35,928 nucleotides of DNA. Origin: Haloarculaceae archaeon. Lineage in GTDB: Archaea; Halobacteriota; Halobacteria; Halobacteriales; Haloarculaceae. The notes below the pieces were generated by a model. The model saw only the letters and a program-made list of their open reading frames with translations, was not told the origin of the DNA and made no database searches. The position numbers were made by a program, and so were the translations under genes. The stretch spans positions 1 to 35,928 of the forward strand of contig SKTU01000083.1 of assembly GCA_007122455.1 (NCBI GenBank). Reading direction: 5' to 3'. Within the stretch, counting starts at the first letter, position 1, and the number at the start of each line of letters is the position of its first letter. Shown here one piece after another: positions 1 to 7,990 of the stretch.

Positions 1-594
1 CCCGTCGGATCGATCGGGGACGTCGGATGCTTCTCGTTTTACCCCACGAAGAACATGACGAGCGGCGAGGGCGGGATGATAACCACCGACCGCGACGACA
101 TCGCGGAGCGCGCGGCCCAGTTCATCGACCACGGCCGTGGCGAAGAGACGTACGCGCACCCGACGATCGGGCACAACTACCGGATGACCGATCTCGCAGC
201 GGCAATCGGTCGCGAACAGCTCGCCAAGTTGCCGTCGTTCGTCGACGCCCGGCGGGCCAACGCCGACGTCCTGAACGACGCGCTCTCCGGAAGTTCGGTG
301 ACGACACCGATCGAAGGAGACGACCGTCGCCACGCCTACCATCAGTACACGATCAAAACCGACCGTCGCGAGGCGATCCAGCGTGCGCTCGCCGAACGGG
401 GCGTCGACACTGCGGTCTACTATCCGACCTGCATCCACGAGCTCGGCTGTTACGATTCGATCGACGCCTCGGTCCCGACTGCCGAGCGGACCGCCGATCG
501 GGTGCTGTCGCTGCCGGTTCACCCGAACGTCGAGGATCACCAGCTGCACGAGATCGGCGAGACGGTGACCGCCGCGAACTCGGTGGAGGTCTAA
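1..594 (+). CDS. DegT/DnrJ/EryC1 (WbpE-like) sugar aminotransferase, 5'-truncated by window edge
   Basis: PLP-dependent nucleotide-sugar aminotransferase; the family transfers an amino group, usually from glutamate, to a keto sugar. The reading frame is open from base 1, so about 165-170 N-terminal residues of a roughly 360-residue family lie outside the window. Visible motifs are GDVGCFSFYPTKN, whose Lys (codon 49-51) is the PLP Schiff-base residue, then SGEGGM, the NYRMTDLAAAIG segment, and a C-terminal YYPTCIHEL/LPVHP signature. The TAA stop lies 2 nt before the ATG of the next gene, so the two are probably co-transcribed. Context (Gfo/Idh oxidoreductase, hexapeptide acetyltransferase, UDP-sugar 6-dehydrogenase) suggests amination of a UDP-3-keto-HexNAc uronate, as done by WbpE. 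The family assignment is firm; the substrate is inferred. Confidence 0.93.
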   Translation, partial: PVGSIGDVGCFSFYPTKNMTSGEGGMITTDRDDIAERAAQFIDHGRGEETYAHPTIGHNYRMTDLAAAIGREQLAKLPSFVDARRANADVLNDALSGSSVTTPIEGDDRRHAYHQYTIKTDRREAIQRALAERGVDTAVYYPTCIHELGCYDSIDASVPTAERTADRVLSLPVHPNVEDHQLHEIGETVTAANSVEV

Positions 595-596
595 CC

Positions 597-1589
597 ATGT
601 TGGAACGGGACGTCCTCCGTGCCGGTGTGGTCGGCGTGGGTAGCATGGGCGAGAACCACGCCCGCGTCTACGACGACCTCGTGTCGGCGGAACTGGTCGG
701 TGTTCACGACGTACAGGAGGACCGCGCCGAAGCTGTCGCCGGAACGTACGGCGTCCCGGCGTGTAGCTTCTCGGAGCTCCTCACGACGGCGGACGTCGTC
801 TCCGTCGCGGTGCCGACCGAGCACCACTACCGGACGGTTCGGGAGTGCATCGACGCGGGAACTCACGTCCTCGTCGAGAAACCGTTCGTGTCAGATCCCG
901 ACCGGGGACGGAAGCTCGTCGAGTTCGCCGACCAGCGCGGCGTTACGCTCCAGGTCGGCCACATCGAGCGGTTCAATCCCGCCGTTCAGGAGCTGTTCGG
1001 ACTCCTCTCCGATCGGGAGATCGTAGCGATCGATGCACAGCGGCTGGGTCCGCCACTCGACCGGAATATCGACAACTCGGCCGTGATGGATCTGATGATC
1101 CACGACATCGACGTGCTCCTGCAGCTCGTCGACGCCCCGGCGGAGGTAACCGCCGCGGCGACTCGGGACGGCGAGTACGCGACCGCGACGATACAGGCCG
1201 AAACCGGAGAGATCGGGCGGCTGACGTCCAGCCGCGTGACCGAGGAGAAGGTTCGGAAGCTAACGGTCACCACGGCCGACTGTCGAATAAAGGTCGATTA
1301 CACGGACCAATCCCTCGAGATCTGTCGTCAGTCGTTCCCGGAGCACGTCAACCAGGATCGGAACGCCCATTACCGGCACGAAAACGTCGTCGAAAAGGTG
1401 ATGGTCGAATACCGGGAGCCGCTCAAGGCGGAACTCGAGGCGTTCCTCGAGTCGGTGAGAAACGGCGATGAACCGTCCGTCACGGGGGAGGACGGCATTC
1501 GAGCGGTCGAGATCGCCCGATCGATCGAGAACAGCGCGACGGCGCCGTCGTCCGCGGCGTCCGATCCGGTTCGATCGTTCCCCCGCTGA
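597..1589 (+). CDS. Gfo/Idh/MocA NAD-dependent oxidoreductase (WbpB-like)
   Basis: A 330-residue protein with an N-terminal Rossmann fold (GVVGVGSMGENHAR, about residues 9-22), the family EKPF motif near residue 100, and GHIERFNPA starting the C-terminal alpha/beta domain. The same motifs are typical of UDP-N-acetylglucosaminuronate 3-dehydrogenases such as WbpB/WlbA, which oxidise C3 of the sugar before transamination. The frame is open upstream to base 27, but that region is the aminotransferase read in another frame. ATG 597, 2 nt after the aminotransferase stop, gives a start right before the beta strand of the Rossmann fold. Length agrees with WbpB (about 315). A 200-nt gap with its own promoter signals separates it from the next gene. 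Family firm; substrate inferred from neighbours. Confidence 0.9.
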   Translation: MLERDVLRAGVVGVGSMGENHARVYDDLVSAELVGVHDVQEDRAEAVAGTYGVPACSFSELLTTADVVSVAVPTEHHYRTVRECIDAGTHVLVEKPFVSDPDRGRKLVEFADQRGVTLQVGHIERFNPAVQELFGLLSDREIVAIDAQRLGPPLDRNIDNSAVMDLMIHDIDVLLQLVDAPAEVTAAATRDGEYATATIQAETGEIGRLTSSRVTEEKVRKLTVTTADCRIKVDYTDQSLEICRQSFPEHVNQDRNAHYRHENVVEKVMVEYREPLKAELEAFLESVRNGDEPSVTGEDGIRAVEIARSIENSATAPSSAASDPVRSFPR

Positions 1590-1649
1590 TCGTTCGAACT
1601 CCGGACCGTGCCCAGTTTACCAGTATTATAAACGGAGTTATTCTCGTTC

Positions 1650-1658
1650 TTAATAAAG
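1650..1658 (+). promoter_or_regulatory. TATA box (TTAATAAAG) upstream of the acetyltransferase-dehydrogenase genes
   Basis: An A/T-only core in otherwise GC-rich DNA; a second candidate, TATTATAAAC, lies at 1621-1630. Start of transcription would be expected near 1681, about 10 nt before ATG 1692 of a small ORF and about 110 nt before the acetyltransferase start at 1790. Confidence 0.45.
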
Positions 1659-1691
1659 CCACGTGAGCTCCGAACGGACTGTGTCGGAAGA

Positions 1692-1793
1692 ATGATTCAC
1701 GGAACGAGAGTTCTCGGTGCCCCAGTTAGCGGACGTATCGCCCCGTTCGAGGGAACCGTGAACCGAACGGACCCCGCTGAGGTGAAACGGTGA
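1692..1793 (+). CDS. Candidate 33-aa leader ORF coupled to the acetyltransferase start
   Basis: ATG 1692 opens a 33-codon frame whose TGA (1791-1793) overlaps the GTG start of the acetyltransferase (1790-1792) in a GTGA arrangement, the same coupling geometry as bona fide gene pairs in this cluster. It begins about 10 nt after the transcription start predicted from the TATA box at 1650. The peptide is basic and polar at the C-terminus (ends DPAEVKR) and shows no known domain. Third-position G/C content is lower than in neighbouring genes, so it could be a fortuitous frame in an untranslated leader. Confidence 0.25.
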   Translation: MIHGTRVLGAPVSGRIAPFEGTVNRTDPAEVKR

Positions 1794-2383
1794 ACCGAAC
1801 CCGGGTGAGTATCGGACGCGATTCGTCGGTGGACCAGCCCGAGCTCGTCGGATACGTTCACGACGAGGACGCCCAGCCGACTGTTATCGGTGACGGGGCG
1901 ACGATTCGAGCCGGAACGATCGTCTACACGGACGTCGAGATCGGCTCCGGATTCACCACCGGACACGGTGCACTGATCCGAGAGGAGACGACCATCGGCG
2001 ACGACGTCGTCGTCGGAAGTAACGTCGTCATCGACGGCCGGACAACGATCGGATCGCACGTGAGCCTCCAGACCGGCGTCTACATCCCCACCGAAACGAC
2101 GATCGGGAACAACGTGTTCGTCGGTCCCCGGGCCGTCCTCACCAACGATCCGTATCCGGTTCGTCAGGACGTCTCCCTCGAGGGACCGACGATCGAATCG
2201 GGGGTATCGATCGGTGCGAACGCGACGCTCCTCCCCGGCGTCACCGTCGGGGAGGGGGCGTTCGTCGCGGCCGGCGCGGTCGTCACGGACGACGTTCCGC
2301 CGGACACGCTCGCCGTCGGATCGCCGGCGGAACACCGGCCGCTACCCGACGAACTTCGCGAGCGGAACACGCTTCAAGCATGA
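1790..2383 (+). CDS. Left-handed beta-helix N-acetyltransferase (WbpD-like)
   Basis: A 197-residue acyltransferase made almost entirely of hexapeptide repeats ([LIV]-G-x4; for example TIGDDV, TIGSHV, TIGNNV, SIGANA, TVGEGA) that form a trimeric left-handed beta-helix. The TNDPYPVR segment matches the active-site loop region of the WbpD/WlbB group, and the C-terminal GSPAEHRP resembles the family's GxPAK end. WbpD-type enzymes use acetyl-CoA to acetylate the 3-amino group of UDP-2-acetamido-3-amino-glucuronate; WbpD is about 191 residues. GTG 1790 is chosen because GAGGTGA (1779-1785), a strong match to the 16S 3' end, precedes it by 4 nt. The string GTGAACCGAAC also occurs 32 nt upstream at 1758, but there it is in another frame. 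The 3' end overlaps the next gene (ATGA). Confidence 0.88.
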   Translation: MNRTRVSIGRDSSVDQPELVGYVHDEDAQPTVIGDGATIRAGTIVYTDVEIGSGFTTGHGALIREETTIGDDVVVGSNVVIDGRTTIGSHVSLQTGVYIPTETTIGNNVFVGPRAVLTNDPYPVRQDVSLEGPTIESGVSIGANATLLPGVTVGEGAFVAAGAVVTDDVPPDTLAVGSPAEHRPLPDELRERNTLQA

Positions 2384-3720
2384 CTTCAGAGATAATCGAC
2401 GAAACGGCAAGCGCGGACAGTATCGATCGACGACGGGACTCCGAGGTACTCTGTATCGTCGGACTCGGCTACGTCGGCCTCCCGCTGGCGACGACGTTCG
2501 ACGAGGCGGGATACGACGTCATCGGCTACGACGTCGACGAGTCGTTGATCGAATCGCTACGGCGCGACGAGGACCCGACGAACGAGATCGGCGGCGATCG
2601 ACTTGCCGAGCTGGAGGTCGAGTTCGTTCCCGATCCGGTAGATATCGAACGGGCCGATTACGTCTTCGTCACCGTCCCGACGCCCCTCGACAGTTCCCAG
2701 AACCCCGAACTCGAGTTCGTCAGAAGCGCCGCGAGAACTATCGGCGAGCATCTCTCGGAGGGAACGACCGTGGTGCTGGAATCGACGGTTTATCCCGGCG
2801 TGACGCGGAACGTCCTCCAGCCGACCCTCGCCGAGGCGTCCGGTCTCACCCCTGGCGAGGAGTTCAACGTGGGCTACTCCCCGGAGCGGCTTTCGCCGGG
2901 TGACGGCGGTCGCGGAATCCGCGACGCCGTCAAGATCGTCAGCGGCGACTCCGAGTCGACGCTGGCGAATCTCTCACGAATATACGGATCGATAATCGAC
3001 GCCGGCGTCCACGAGGCCGCCTCCCTCGAGGTTGCCGAGGCGGCGAAGGTTCTCGAGAACGTTCAGCGCGACCTCAACATCGCACTGATGAACGAGGTCG
3101 CGATCATCTGTGAGAACCTGGACATCGACACCAAGGAGGTGATCGAGGCCGCCGGAACGAAGTGGAACTTCCACGAGTACTCGCCGGGACTCGTCGGGGG
3201 ACACTGTATCCCCGTCGACCCGCTGTATCTCGTTCACGGCTCCGAACGCGCGGGGTTCTCGCCGAAACTCATCCTCCAGGCTCGTGAGATCAACGAATAC
3301 ATGCCGACTCACGTCGCCGATCTCACGATACGGGGGCTGAACGACTGCGGGAAGGTGATCAAGGACACCCGACTGCTCGTTCTGGGGGCGGCCTACAAGC
3401 CGAACGTCGGGGACATTCGAACCTCCGAGGTGAAAACGGTGATTAGCGTGCTCGAACAGTACGGCGTCGACGCCGTCGTCTACGACCCGATCGCGGACGA
3501 CGAGGCGATCGCCGAATCCCTCGACGTCGAGACAGTCTCCGAGCCCGACTACGATGGCTGCGACGGGATCGTCCTCGCGACCCCACACGAGCAGTTCTAC
3601 TCGCTCGATTTCCCCGGCGCCGTTGAAGAGCTGGAGCCGGATCCGGTGTTCGTCGACGTGAAGGCCGTGATGGACGAGCAGGAACTGACCGAGGCCGGCT
3701 ACGAATACCGGTGTTTGTAA
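2380..3720 (+). CDS. UDP-N-acetylhexosamine 6-dehydrogenase (nucleotide sugar dehydrogenase, TviB/WbpO/WbpA type)
   Basis: A 446-residue NAD-dependent four-electron dehydrogenase that oxidises C6 of a UDP-sugar to the uronic acid. The N-terminal NAD site is CIVGLGYVGLPLA (about residues 25-37), followed by the TVPTP and ESTVYPG motifs. The central domain carries TKWNF and GLVGGHCIPVDP with the catalytic Cys, and the C-terminal UDP-binding domain has LGAAYKPNVGDIRTS. The TKWNF...PGLVGGHC context resembles TviB/WbpO enzymes acting on UDP-GlcNAc or UDP-GalNAc more than UDP-glucose dehydrogenases, but this cannot be settled by eye. ATG 2380 overlaps the acetyltransferase stop by 4 nt, so the two are translationally coupled. 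It would provide the first committed step for the preceding three enzymes. Confidence 0.92.
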   Translation: MTSEIIDETASADSIDRRRDSEVLCIVGLGYVGLPLATTFDEAGYDVIGYDVDESLIESLRRDEDPTNEIGGDRLAELEVEFVPDPVDIERADYVFVTVPTPLDSSQNPELEFVRSAARTIGEHLSEGTTVVLESTVYPGVTRNVLQPTLAEASGLTPGEEFNVGYSPERLSPGDGGRGIRDAVKIVSGDSESTLANLSRIYGSIIDAGVHEAASLEVAEAAKVLENVQRDLNIALMNEVAIICENLDIDTKEVIEAAGTKWNFHEYSPGLVGGHCIPVDPLYLVHGSERAGFSPKLILQAREINEYMPTHVADLTIRGLNDCGKVIKDTRLLVLGAAYKPNVGDIRTSEVKTVISVLEQYGVDAVVYDPIADDEAIAESLDVETVSEPDYDGCDGIVLATPHEQFYSLDFPGAVEELEPDPVFVDVKAVMDEQELTEAGYEYRCL

Positions 3721-3769
3721 CGATGGCTCGAACACGCGTCCGAATCCGATACTCTCGGAGAGTGATTCG

Positions 3770-4846
3770 ATGAGGGTGATCGTCACGATGCAGCGGCCGT
3801 CGCACGTCCACTTTTACCGGCACGCCATCGAGGCGATGGAGGCCGACGGGCACGACATTCACGTCTTCGCACGGGACGCGGAGGTCACGATTCACCTCCT
3901 CGAGTCCTACGGGATCGATCACGGGGTACTCGTCGACGCCCCGCCGTCCGGTCGGTCGCTGCGGAAACTCGCGACCATGCAGGCCACCTACGAGTCGAAG
4001 CTCCTGCTGCGCGCACGCGAGATTCAGCCCGACGTCATCACCGCGATCGGTGGCGTCGCGGCGTCACACGTCGCGAAACTCGTCGGTGCACGGAGCATCG
4101 TCTTCACCGACACGGAGCACGCGACGATGTCGAACAGGCTGGTCACGCCGTTCGCCGACGCCATCTGGACGCCCGACTGCTTCCACGAGGATCTGGGTCA
4201 AAAGCACGTCCGCTACCCGGGATATCACGAACTGGCGTATCTTCACCCGGAGCGATTCACTCCGGACCCCGACGCTCTCTCGACTGCGGATGCCGACTCG
4301 GAACGTCCGCTCGTGGTCCTGCGACTGACGGACTGGGACGCTCTCCACGACATCGGTGCGGCCGGATTCGACGATGCGACGGACGTCGTAGAGCGACTCG
4401 AAGGCTCCGGCGCGCAGGTTCGGATCACCTCCGAAGTCCCGCTTCCCGACGAACTCACCAATCGACAGGTGTCGATTCCTCCGGAGGAGATTCACGACCT
4501 CCTCGCACACGCCTCGCTCTATCTCGGAGAGGGGGCGACGATGGCCGCCGAGAGTGCCGTACTCGGCACCCCATCCCTCTACGTGAACACGCTTCGGATG
4601 GGGTACACGGACGAACTCGAGGCGCGGTACGAACTGCTGTACAACTTCCAGGGTGCGTTCCGTCACGAACACGCCGTCCGAACGGCGGAAACGCTTCTCG
4701 ACGACGAGGGGGAAAACGACTGGGCCGCCAGGCGTGAACGGCTGTTGGCGGACAAGACGGACACGACGGACGTCATTCTCGACGCCATCGGCATCGGCGA
4801 CGGCTCCAGTGCGGAGAGCAAACCGACAACGGTGACGGCGCCGTGA
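3770..4846 (+). CDS. DUF354 family protein (GT-B-like, putative glycosyltransferase)
   Basis: A 358-residue protein recognised as archaeal DUF354: MRVIVTMQRPSHVHFYR start, the HVFARD segment, the AIGGVAASHVAKLVG stretch, VFTDTEHAT, and C-terminal LYLGEGATMAAESAVLG. The last motif corresponds to the nucleotide-sugar-binding side of GT-B folds such as the UDP-GlcNAc 2-epimerase/MurG-like group. DUF354 genes commonly sit in archaeal surface-glycan clusters, but no activity is established from the sequence. ATG 3770 is preceded by GGAGAGTGA (3757-3765), a partial ribosome-binding site. The 3' end overlaps the next start as GTGA. It follows the dehydrogenase by 49 nt and is probably in the same operon. 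It could be a glycosyltransferase or an epimerase-like protein. Confidence 0.82.
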   Translation: MRVIVTMQRPSHVHFYRHAIEAMEADGHDIHVFARDAEVTIHLLESYGIDHGVLVDAPPSGRSLRKLATMQATYESKLLLRAREIQPDVITAIGGVAASHVAKLVGARSIVFTDTEHATMSNRLVTPFADAIWTPDCFHEDLGQKHVRYPGYHELAYLHPERFTPDPDALSTADADSERPLVVLRLTDWDALHDIGAAGFDDATDVVERLEGSGAQVRITSEVPLPDELTNRQVSIPPEEIHDLLAHASLYLGEGATMAAESAVLGTPSLYVNTLRMGYTDELEARYELLYNFQGAFRHEHAVRTAETLLDDEGENDWAARRERLLADKTDTTDVILDAIGIGDGSSAESKPTTVTAP

Positions 4847-5802
4847 CGGGGATCCGCGTCCTCCAGCTGACCTCCTCGATGGAGCCGTTCTTCCGCCAAC
4901 AGGTCGACGTCCTCGAAGAGCACGGGGTCGACTGCACGACTCTTCCCGTGCCGGGAACCGCCCGGGGCGACGAGTCGCGGAACGTCCGAAACTACGCGAA
5001 GTTCTACAGACGAACGATCGCCGAGTGTCGGAACGACTACGATCTCGTTCACGTGAACTACGGGCTCATCGGCCCGATCGGACTGGCTCAGCCGATCCGA
5101 CCGGTCGTGCTCACGCTGTGGGGATCCGAGGTGATGGGTTACTCCAGCCCCGTCGATCGGCTCTCTCGCTTCGCCGCCCGGCGGAGCGACGCCGTCATCG
5201 CCCCATCCGTGGCGGTCTCCGAGCGGCTCGACTGCTCCCATCGCGTCGTCCCCTTCGGCGTCGATCTCGATCTCTTCAAACCGATCGACCGGCGGGAGGC
5301 CCGGGAGTATCTGGGCTGGTCGCAGAACGACCGGATCGTCCTCTTCCCGTACGATCCCGGTCGGACGGTGAAGAACCACGCCCTCGCGCGAAGCGTCATC
5401 GACCGGACGAGCGTCAATGCGGAACTCAAAACGGTGAGCGGACTGCCGTACCACGAGATGCCGTACGTCATGAACGCGTGCGACGCGGTACTCGTGACGT
5501 CTCGACGGGAAAGCGGACCGATGGTGGTTCGGGAGGCCGCAGCCTGTAACGTCCCCGTCGTCTCGACCGACGTCGGCTTCGTCTCGGAGACGCTCGAGAA
5601 CGTCGAGAACAGCTACGTCACGGACGCCGAGTCGGAGCTCGTCGAGGCGGTCGACTCCGTACTCCGATCAGTGGGGCGTTCGAACGGCCGCGAGATCGTC
5701 GAGCAGTACGACACGGAACGTATGGGTTCCGAGCTCCTCTCGGTGTACGTCGACGCCCTCGACGGCGAGAGTTCGGATCCGCGCCGTGTCGAACCGAATT
5801 AA
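4843..5802 (+). CDS. Glycosyltransferase family 4 (GT-B)
   Basis: A 319-residue cytosolic GT-B glycosyltransferase. It has an N-terminal acceptor domain (HVNYGLIGPIG, LTLWGSEVMG) and a C-terminal donor domain with VPFGVDLDLFKP, the linker typical of GT4 enzymes. ACDAVLVTSRRESGPMVVRE follows, containing the E-x7-E type nucleotide-sugar-binding motif (ESGPMVVREA). The GTG start at 4843 overlaps the stop of the DUF354 gene, implying coupled translation. Donor and acceptor cannot be deduced; given the neighbours it may transfer the diacetamido uronic acid or a sugar next to it. A 372-nt intergenic region follows. Confidence 0.9.
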   Translation: MTGIRVLQLTSSMEPFFRQQVDVLEEHGVDCTTLPVPGTARGDESRNVRNYAKFYRRTIAECRNDYDLVHVNYGLIGPIGLAQPIRPVVLTLWGSEVMGYSSPVDRLSRFAARRSDAVIAPSVAVSERLDCSHRVVPFGVDLDLFKPIDRREAREYLGWSQNDRIVLFPYDPGRTVKNHALARSVIDRTSVNAELKTVSGLPYHEMPYVMNACDAVLVTSRRESGPMVVREAAACNVPVVSTDVGFVSETLENVENSYVTDAESELVEAVDSVLRSVGRSNGREIVEQYDTERMGSELLSVYVDALDGESSDPRRVEPN

Positions 5803-6174
5803 TCAGTCGACAATTCGATCCTCGGAGCGCTTCGTAACGCGGAGCGGCAGTGATCCCGAAACCGCCGGGGATTCGATCACGACGGGTTTCCGGCTCTCTC
5901 TCCGCCGTTCGACCTCACCTCGGGTTTAGGAACCTCGTAGCCGGACGTTTCTTCCCAGTTGCGTCGATTGGAATGTGCGGGGGTTTCGTCGACTGCTCCT
6001 TAGTTCGTGTATAGTAACAGTTCTTCCACGCGACCGATCTCGAAGGAGACGGTTGTGAGACCGTTGATAGACCATGATAGGAAACGCAAATACAGCGACG
6101 TCCGTCACCGAGCGATCGACTACTGTCAACGGCTGTGGAACTCGCGTTCGACCGCCCGTGAGGGGTGTCCGCTG
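5803..6174 (+). other. Intergenic region and putative long leader upstream of glmS
   Basis: 372 nt without a convincing gene. A weak TATA-like stretch (GTATAGTAAC, about 6008-6017) lies some 160 nt ahead of the glmS ATG, so any leader could be over 100 nt. An imperfect GAAACC...GGTTTC pair lies near 5869-5891. The glmS frame is open upstream to 6007, but that part has poor codon bias and would bury the catalytic N-terminal Cys. GAGGGGTG about 10 nt before ATG 6175 may act as a ribosome-binding site. Confidence 0.5.
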
Positions 6175-7986
6175 ATGTGTGGCATCATCGCCTGTATCGG
6201 CGTCGACGACGCCGGATGCAGGGTCGTCAGCGGTTTGGAGAACCTGGAGTATCGGGGATACGACTCCGCAGGGGTCGCCGCACAGTCCGACGACGGACTG
6301 GTCGTTCGCAAACAGAGCGGACAGATCAGCGACCTGAAGGAGTCGTTCGTCGACGAGATACCGTCCGGAACGCTGAGCATCGGACACACCCGGTGGAGTA
6401 CACACGGCCCGCCGACGGACGAAAACGCTCACCCGCACACGAGCACATCCGGACGCGTCGCCGTCGTACACAACGGTATCATTTCGAACTACCAGAAGCT
6501 CCGGGAGCGATGCAACCGGCTCGGTTACGAGTTCGAGAGCGACACCGACACCGAGGTCATCCCGCACCTGATCGAACACCGCCTCAGTGGGGGGATGGAT
6601 GCCGAGCGAGCGATCAAGGACACGATCGCCGAGCTCGAAGGGAGCTACGCGATCACCGTCGCGATCGAGGGATACGACGAGTTGTTCGCCGCCCGAAAAG
6701 GATCCCCGCTGGTGATCGGGGTCGGCGAGGACGCGAACTACCTGGCGAGCGACGTTCCGGCGTTCCTCGAGTTCACGGACCGGGTCGTCTACCTCGAGGA
6801 CGGGGACGTCGTTTCGGTTTCGGCGACGGAGCACACGTTCCTCGACACCGGTGGCGATTCGGCGAGCCGTCCCGTCGAAACCGTCGACTGGAGTTCCGAG
6901 GACACCGGCAAGGGCGAGTACGACCACTACATGCTGAAGGAGATCGACAACCAGCCGAGTTCGCTGGCGAGTACGATCGACGGACGGATCGACACGGATT
7001 CCGACTCCATCGAGTTCGAGTCGTTCCCCGAGGGGGAGTTCACCGACGTCGATCGGATTCACCTCGTCGCGTGTGGAACGTCGTACCACGCTGCACTGTA
7101 CGGTGGACGACTGCTGAACAGGGCCGGCATTCCGACCCAGGCGTTCCGAGCCAGCGAGTACGACGAGACGTATCCGATCTCGTCGGATACCCTGGTGGTG
7201 GGCGTGACACAGAGCGGTGAGACGGCGGATACGCTCGCTGCGCTCCGGACGGCCAAGCGCGAGGGTGCGGAGACGTTCGCCGTCACGAACGTGGTCGGCT
7301 CCACCGCAGCCCGAGAGGCCGACACGGCGGTGTATATCCGAGCCGGCCCCGAGATCGGCGTCGCCGCGACCAAGACGTTTTCCTCGCAGGTGGTGACGCT
7401 CGCGCTCCTCACCGAGATGTTCGCGGCGGAGATCCCCGACGCGACTCCTCGCGACGATCTTCCGGAGTTCCTGGACGCGCTCTCCGAGTTACCGTCTCAG
7501 ATCGACGAGATACTGCGGACGTCACACGTCGACGACATCTGCTCCCGATATCTCAATCGGGAGAAATACCTGTTCATCGGGCACAGCCACGAACACCCGG
7601 TCGCGCTCGAAGGGGCGTTGAAGTTCAAGGAGATCACGTACAAACACGCCGAGGGATACGCATCGGGACAGCTCAAACACGGACCACTCGCGCTCGTCAC
7701 GCCCGGCGTTCCCGTCTTCACGATTCTGGGTGCCGACGACGAGAAGACGCGAATCAACGCCGAGGAGGCTCACGCTCGAGGTGCTGACGTCGTCGCAGTG
7801 ACGTGCGAATCCGACGTGAACCCGAAGTTCGCCGATTCGGTGCTGGAGATCCCCGAGACGCATCCGGACCTCATTGGATTGCTCGCCAACGTCCAGCTAC
7901 AGCTCGTCGCCTACCACACGGCTCGGCTCCTCGATCGATCGATCGACAAGCCACGAAACCTCGCCAAGAGCGTCACCGTCGAGTGA
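6175..7986 (+). CDS. glmS: Glutamine-fructose-6-phosphate aminotransferase (isomerizing)
   Basis: A 603-residue enzyme converting fructose-6-phosphate plus glutamine to glucosamine-6-phosphate, the entry step to UDP-GlcNAc. The start at ATG 6175 gives MCGIIACIG, placing the nucleophilic Cys second, as required after Met removal for the class II glutaminase. RGYDSAGVA, HTRWSTHGPPT and HPHTS complete the glutaminase site. The two SIS domains carry ACGTSYHAALYGG, TQSGETADTLAALR, GVAATKTFSSQV and the C-terminal KPRNLAKSVTVE tail that closes the active site. Length is normal for GlmS. Placement in a glycan cluster suggests a dedicated supply of amino sugar. The next gene starts 4 nt after its stop. 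Confidence 0.97.
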   Translation: MCGIIACIGVDDAGCRVVSGLENLEYRGYDSAGVAAQSDDGLVVRKQSGQISDLKESFVDEIPSGTLSIGHTRWSTHGPPTDENAHPHTSTSGRVAVVHNGIISNYQKLRERCNRLGYEFESDTDTEVIPHLIEHRLSGGMDAERAIKDTIAELEGSYAITVAIEGYDELFAARKGSPLVIGVGEDANYLASDVPAFLEFTDRVVYLEDGDVVSVSATEHTFLDTGGDSASRPVETVDWSSEDTGKGEYDHYMLKEIDNQPSSLASTIDGRIDTDSDSIEFESFPEGEFTDVDRIHLVACGTSYHAALYGGRLLNRAGIPTQAFRASEYDETYPISSDTLVVGVTQSGETADTLAALRTAKREGAETFAVTNVVGSTAAREADTAVYIRAGPEIGVAATKTFSSQVVTLALLTEMFAAEIPDATPRDDLPEFLDALSELPSQIDEILRTSHVDDICSRYLNREKYLFIGHSHEHPVALEGALKFKEITYKHAEGYASGQLKHGPLALVTPGVPVFTILGADDEKTRINAEEAHARGADVVAVTCESDVNPKFADSVLEIPETHPDLIGLLANVQLQLVAYHTARLLDRSIDKPRNLAKSVTVE

Positions 7987-7990
7987 TCCG

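Noticed and set aside
27-596. N-terminal extension of the Gfo/Idh oxidoreductase frame
   Set aside because: It overlaps the aminotransferase in another frame and the peptide is Arg-rich noise; the Rossmann fold begins at ATG 597.
6007-6174. Upstream extension of glmS
   Set aside because: It would bury the catalytic Cys; composition is not coding-like.
5803-6174. glmS ribozyme in the glmS leader
   Set aside because: glmS ribozymes are known from bacteria, and no ribozyme core was recognisable here.
5926-7089. 387-codon minus-strand frame opposite glmS
   Set aside because: Antisense to a certain gene; long frames opposite genes are common in GC-rich DNA and no motif is seen.
7874-7990. Upstream extension of the asparagine-synthetase-like gene
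   Set aside because: It lies inside glmS in another frame; ATG 7991 gives normal operon spacing.
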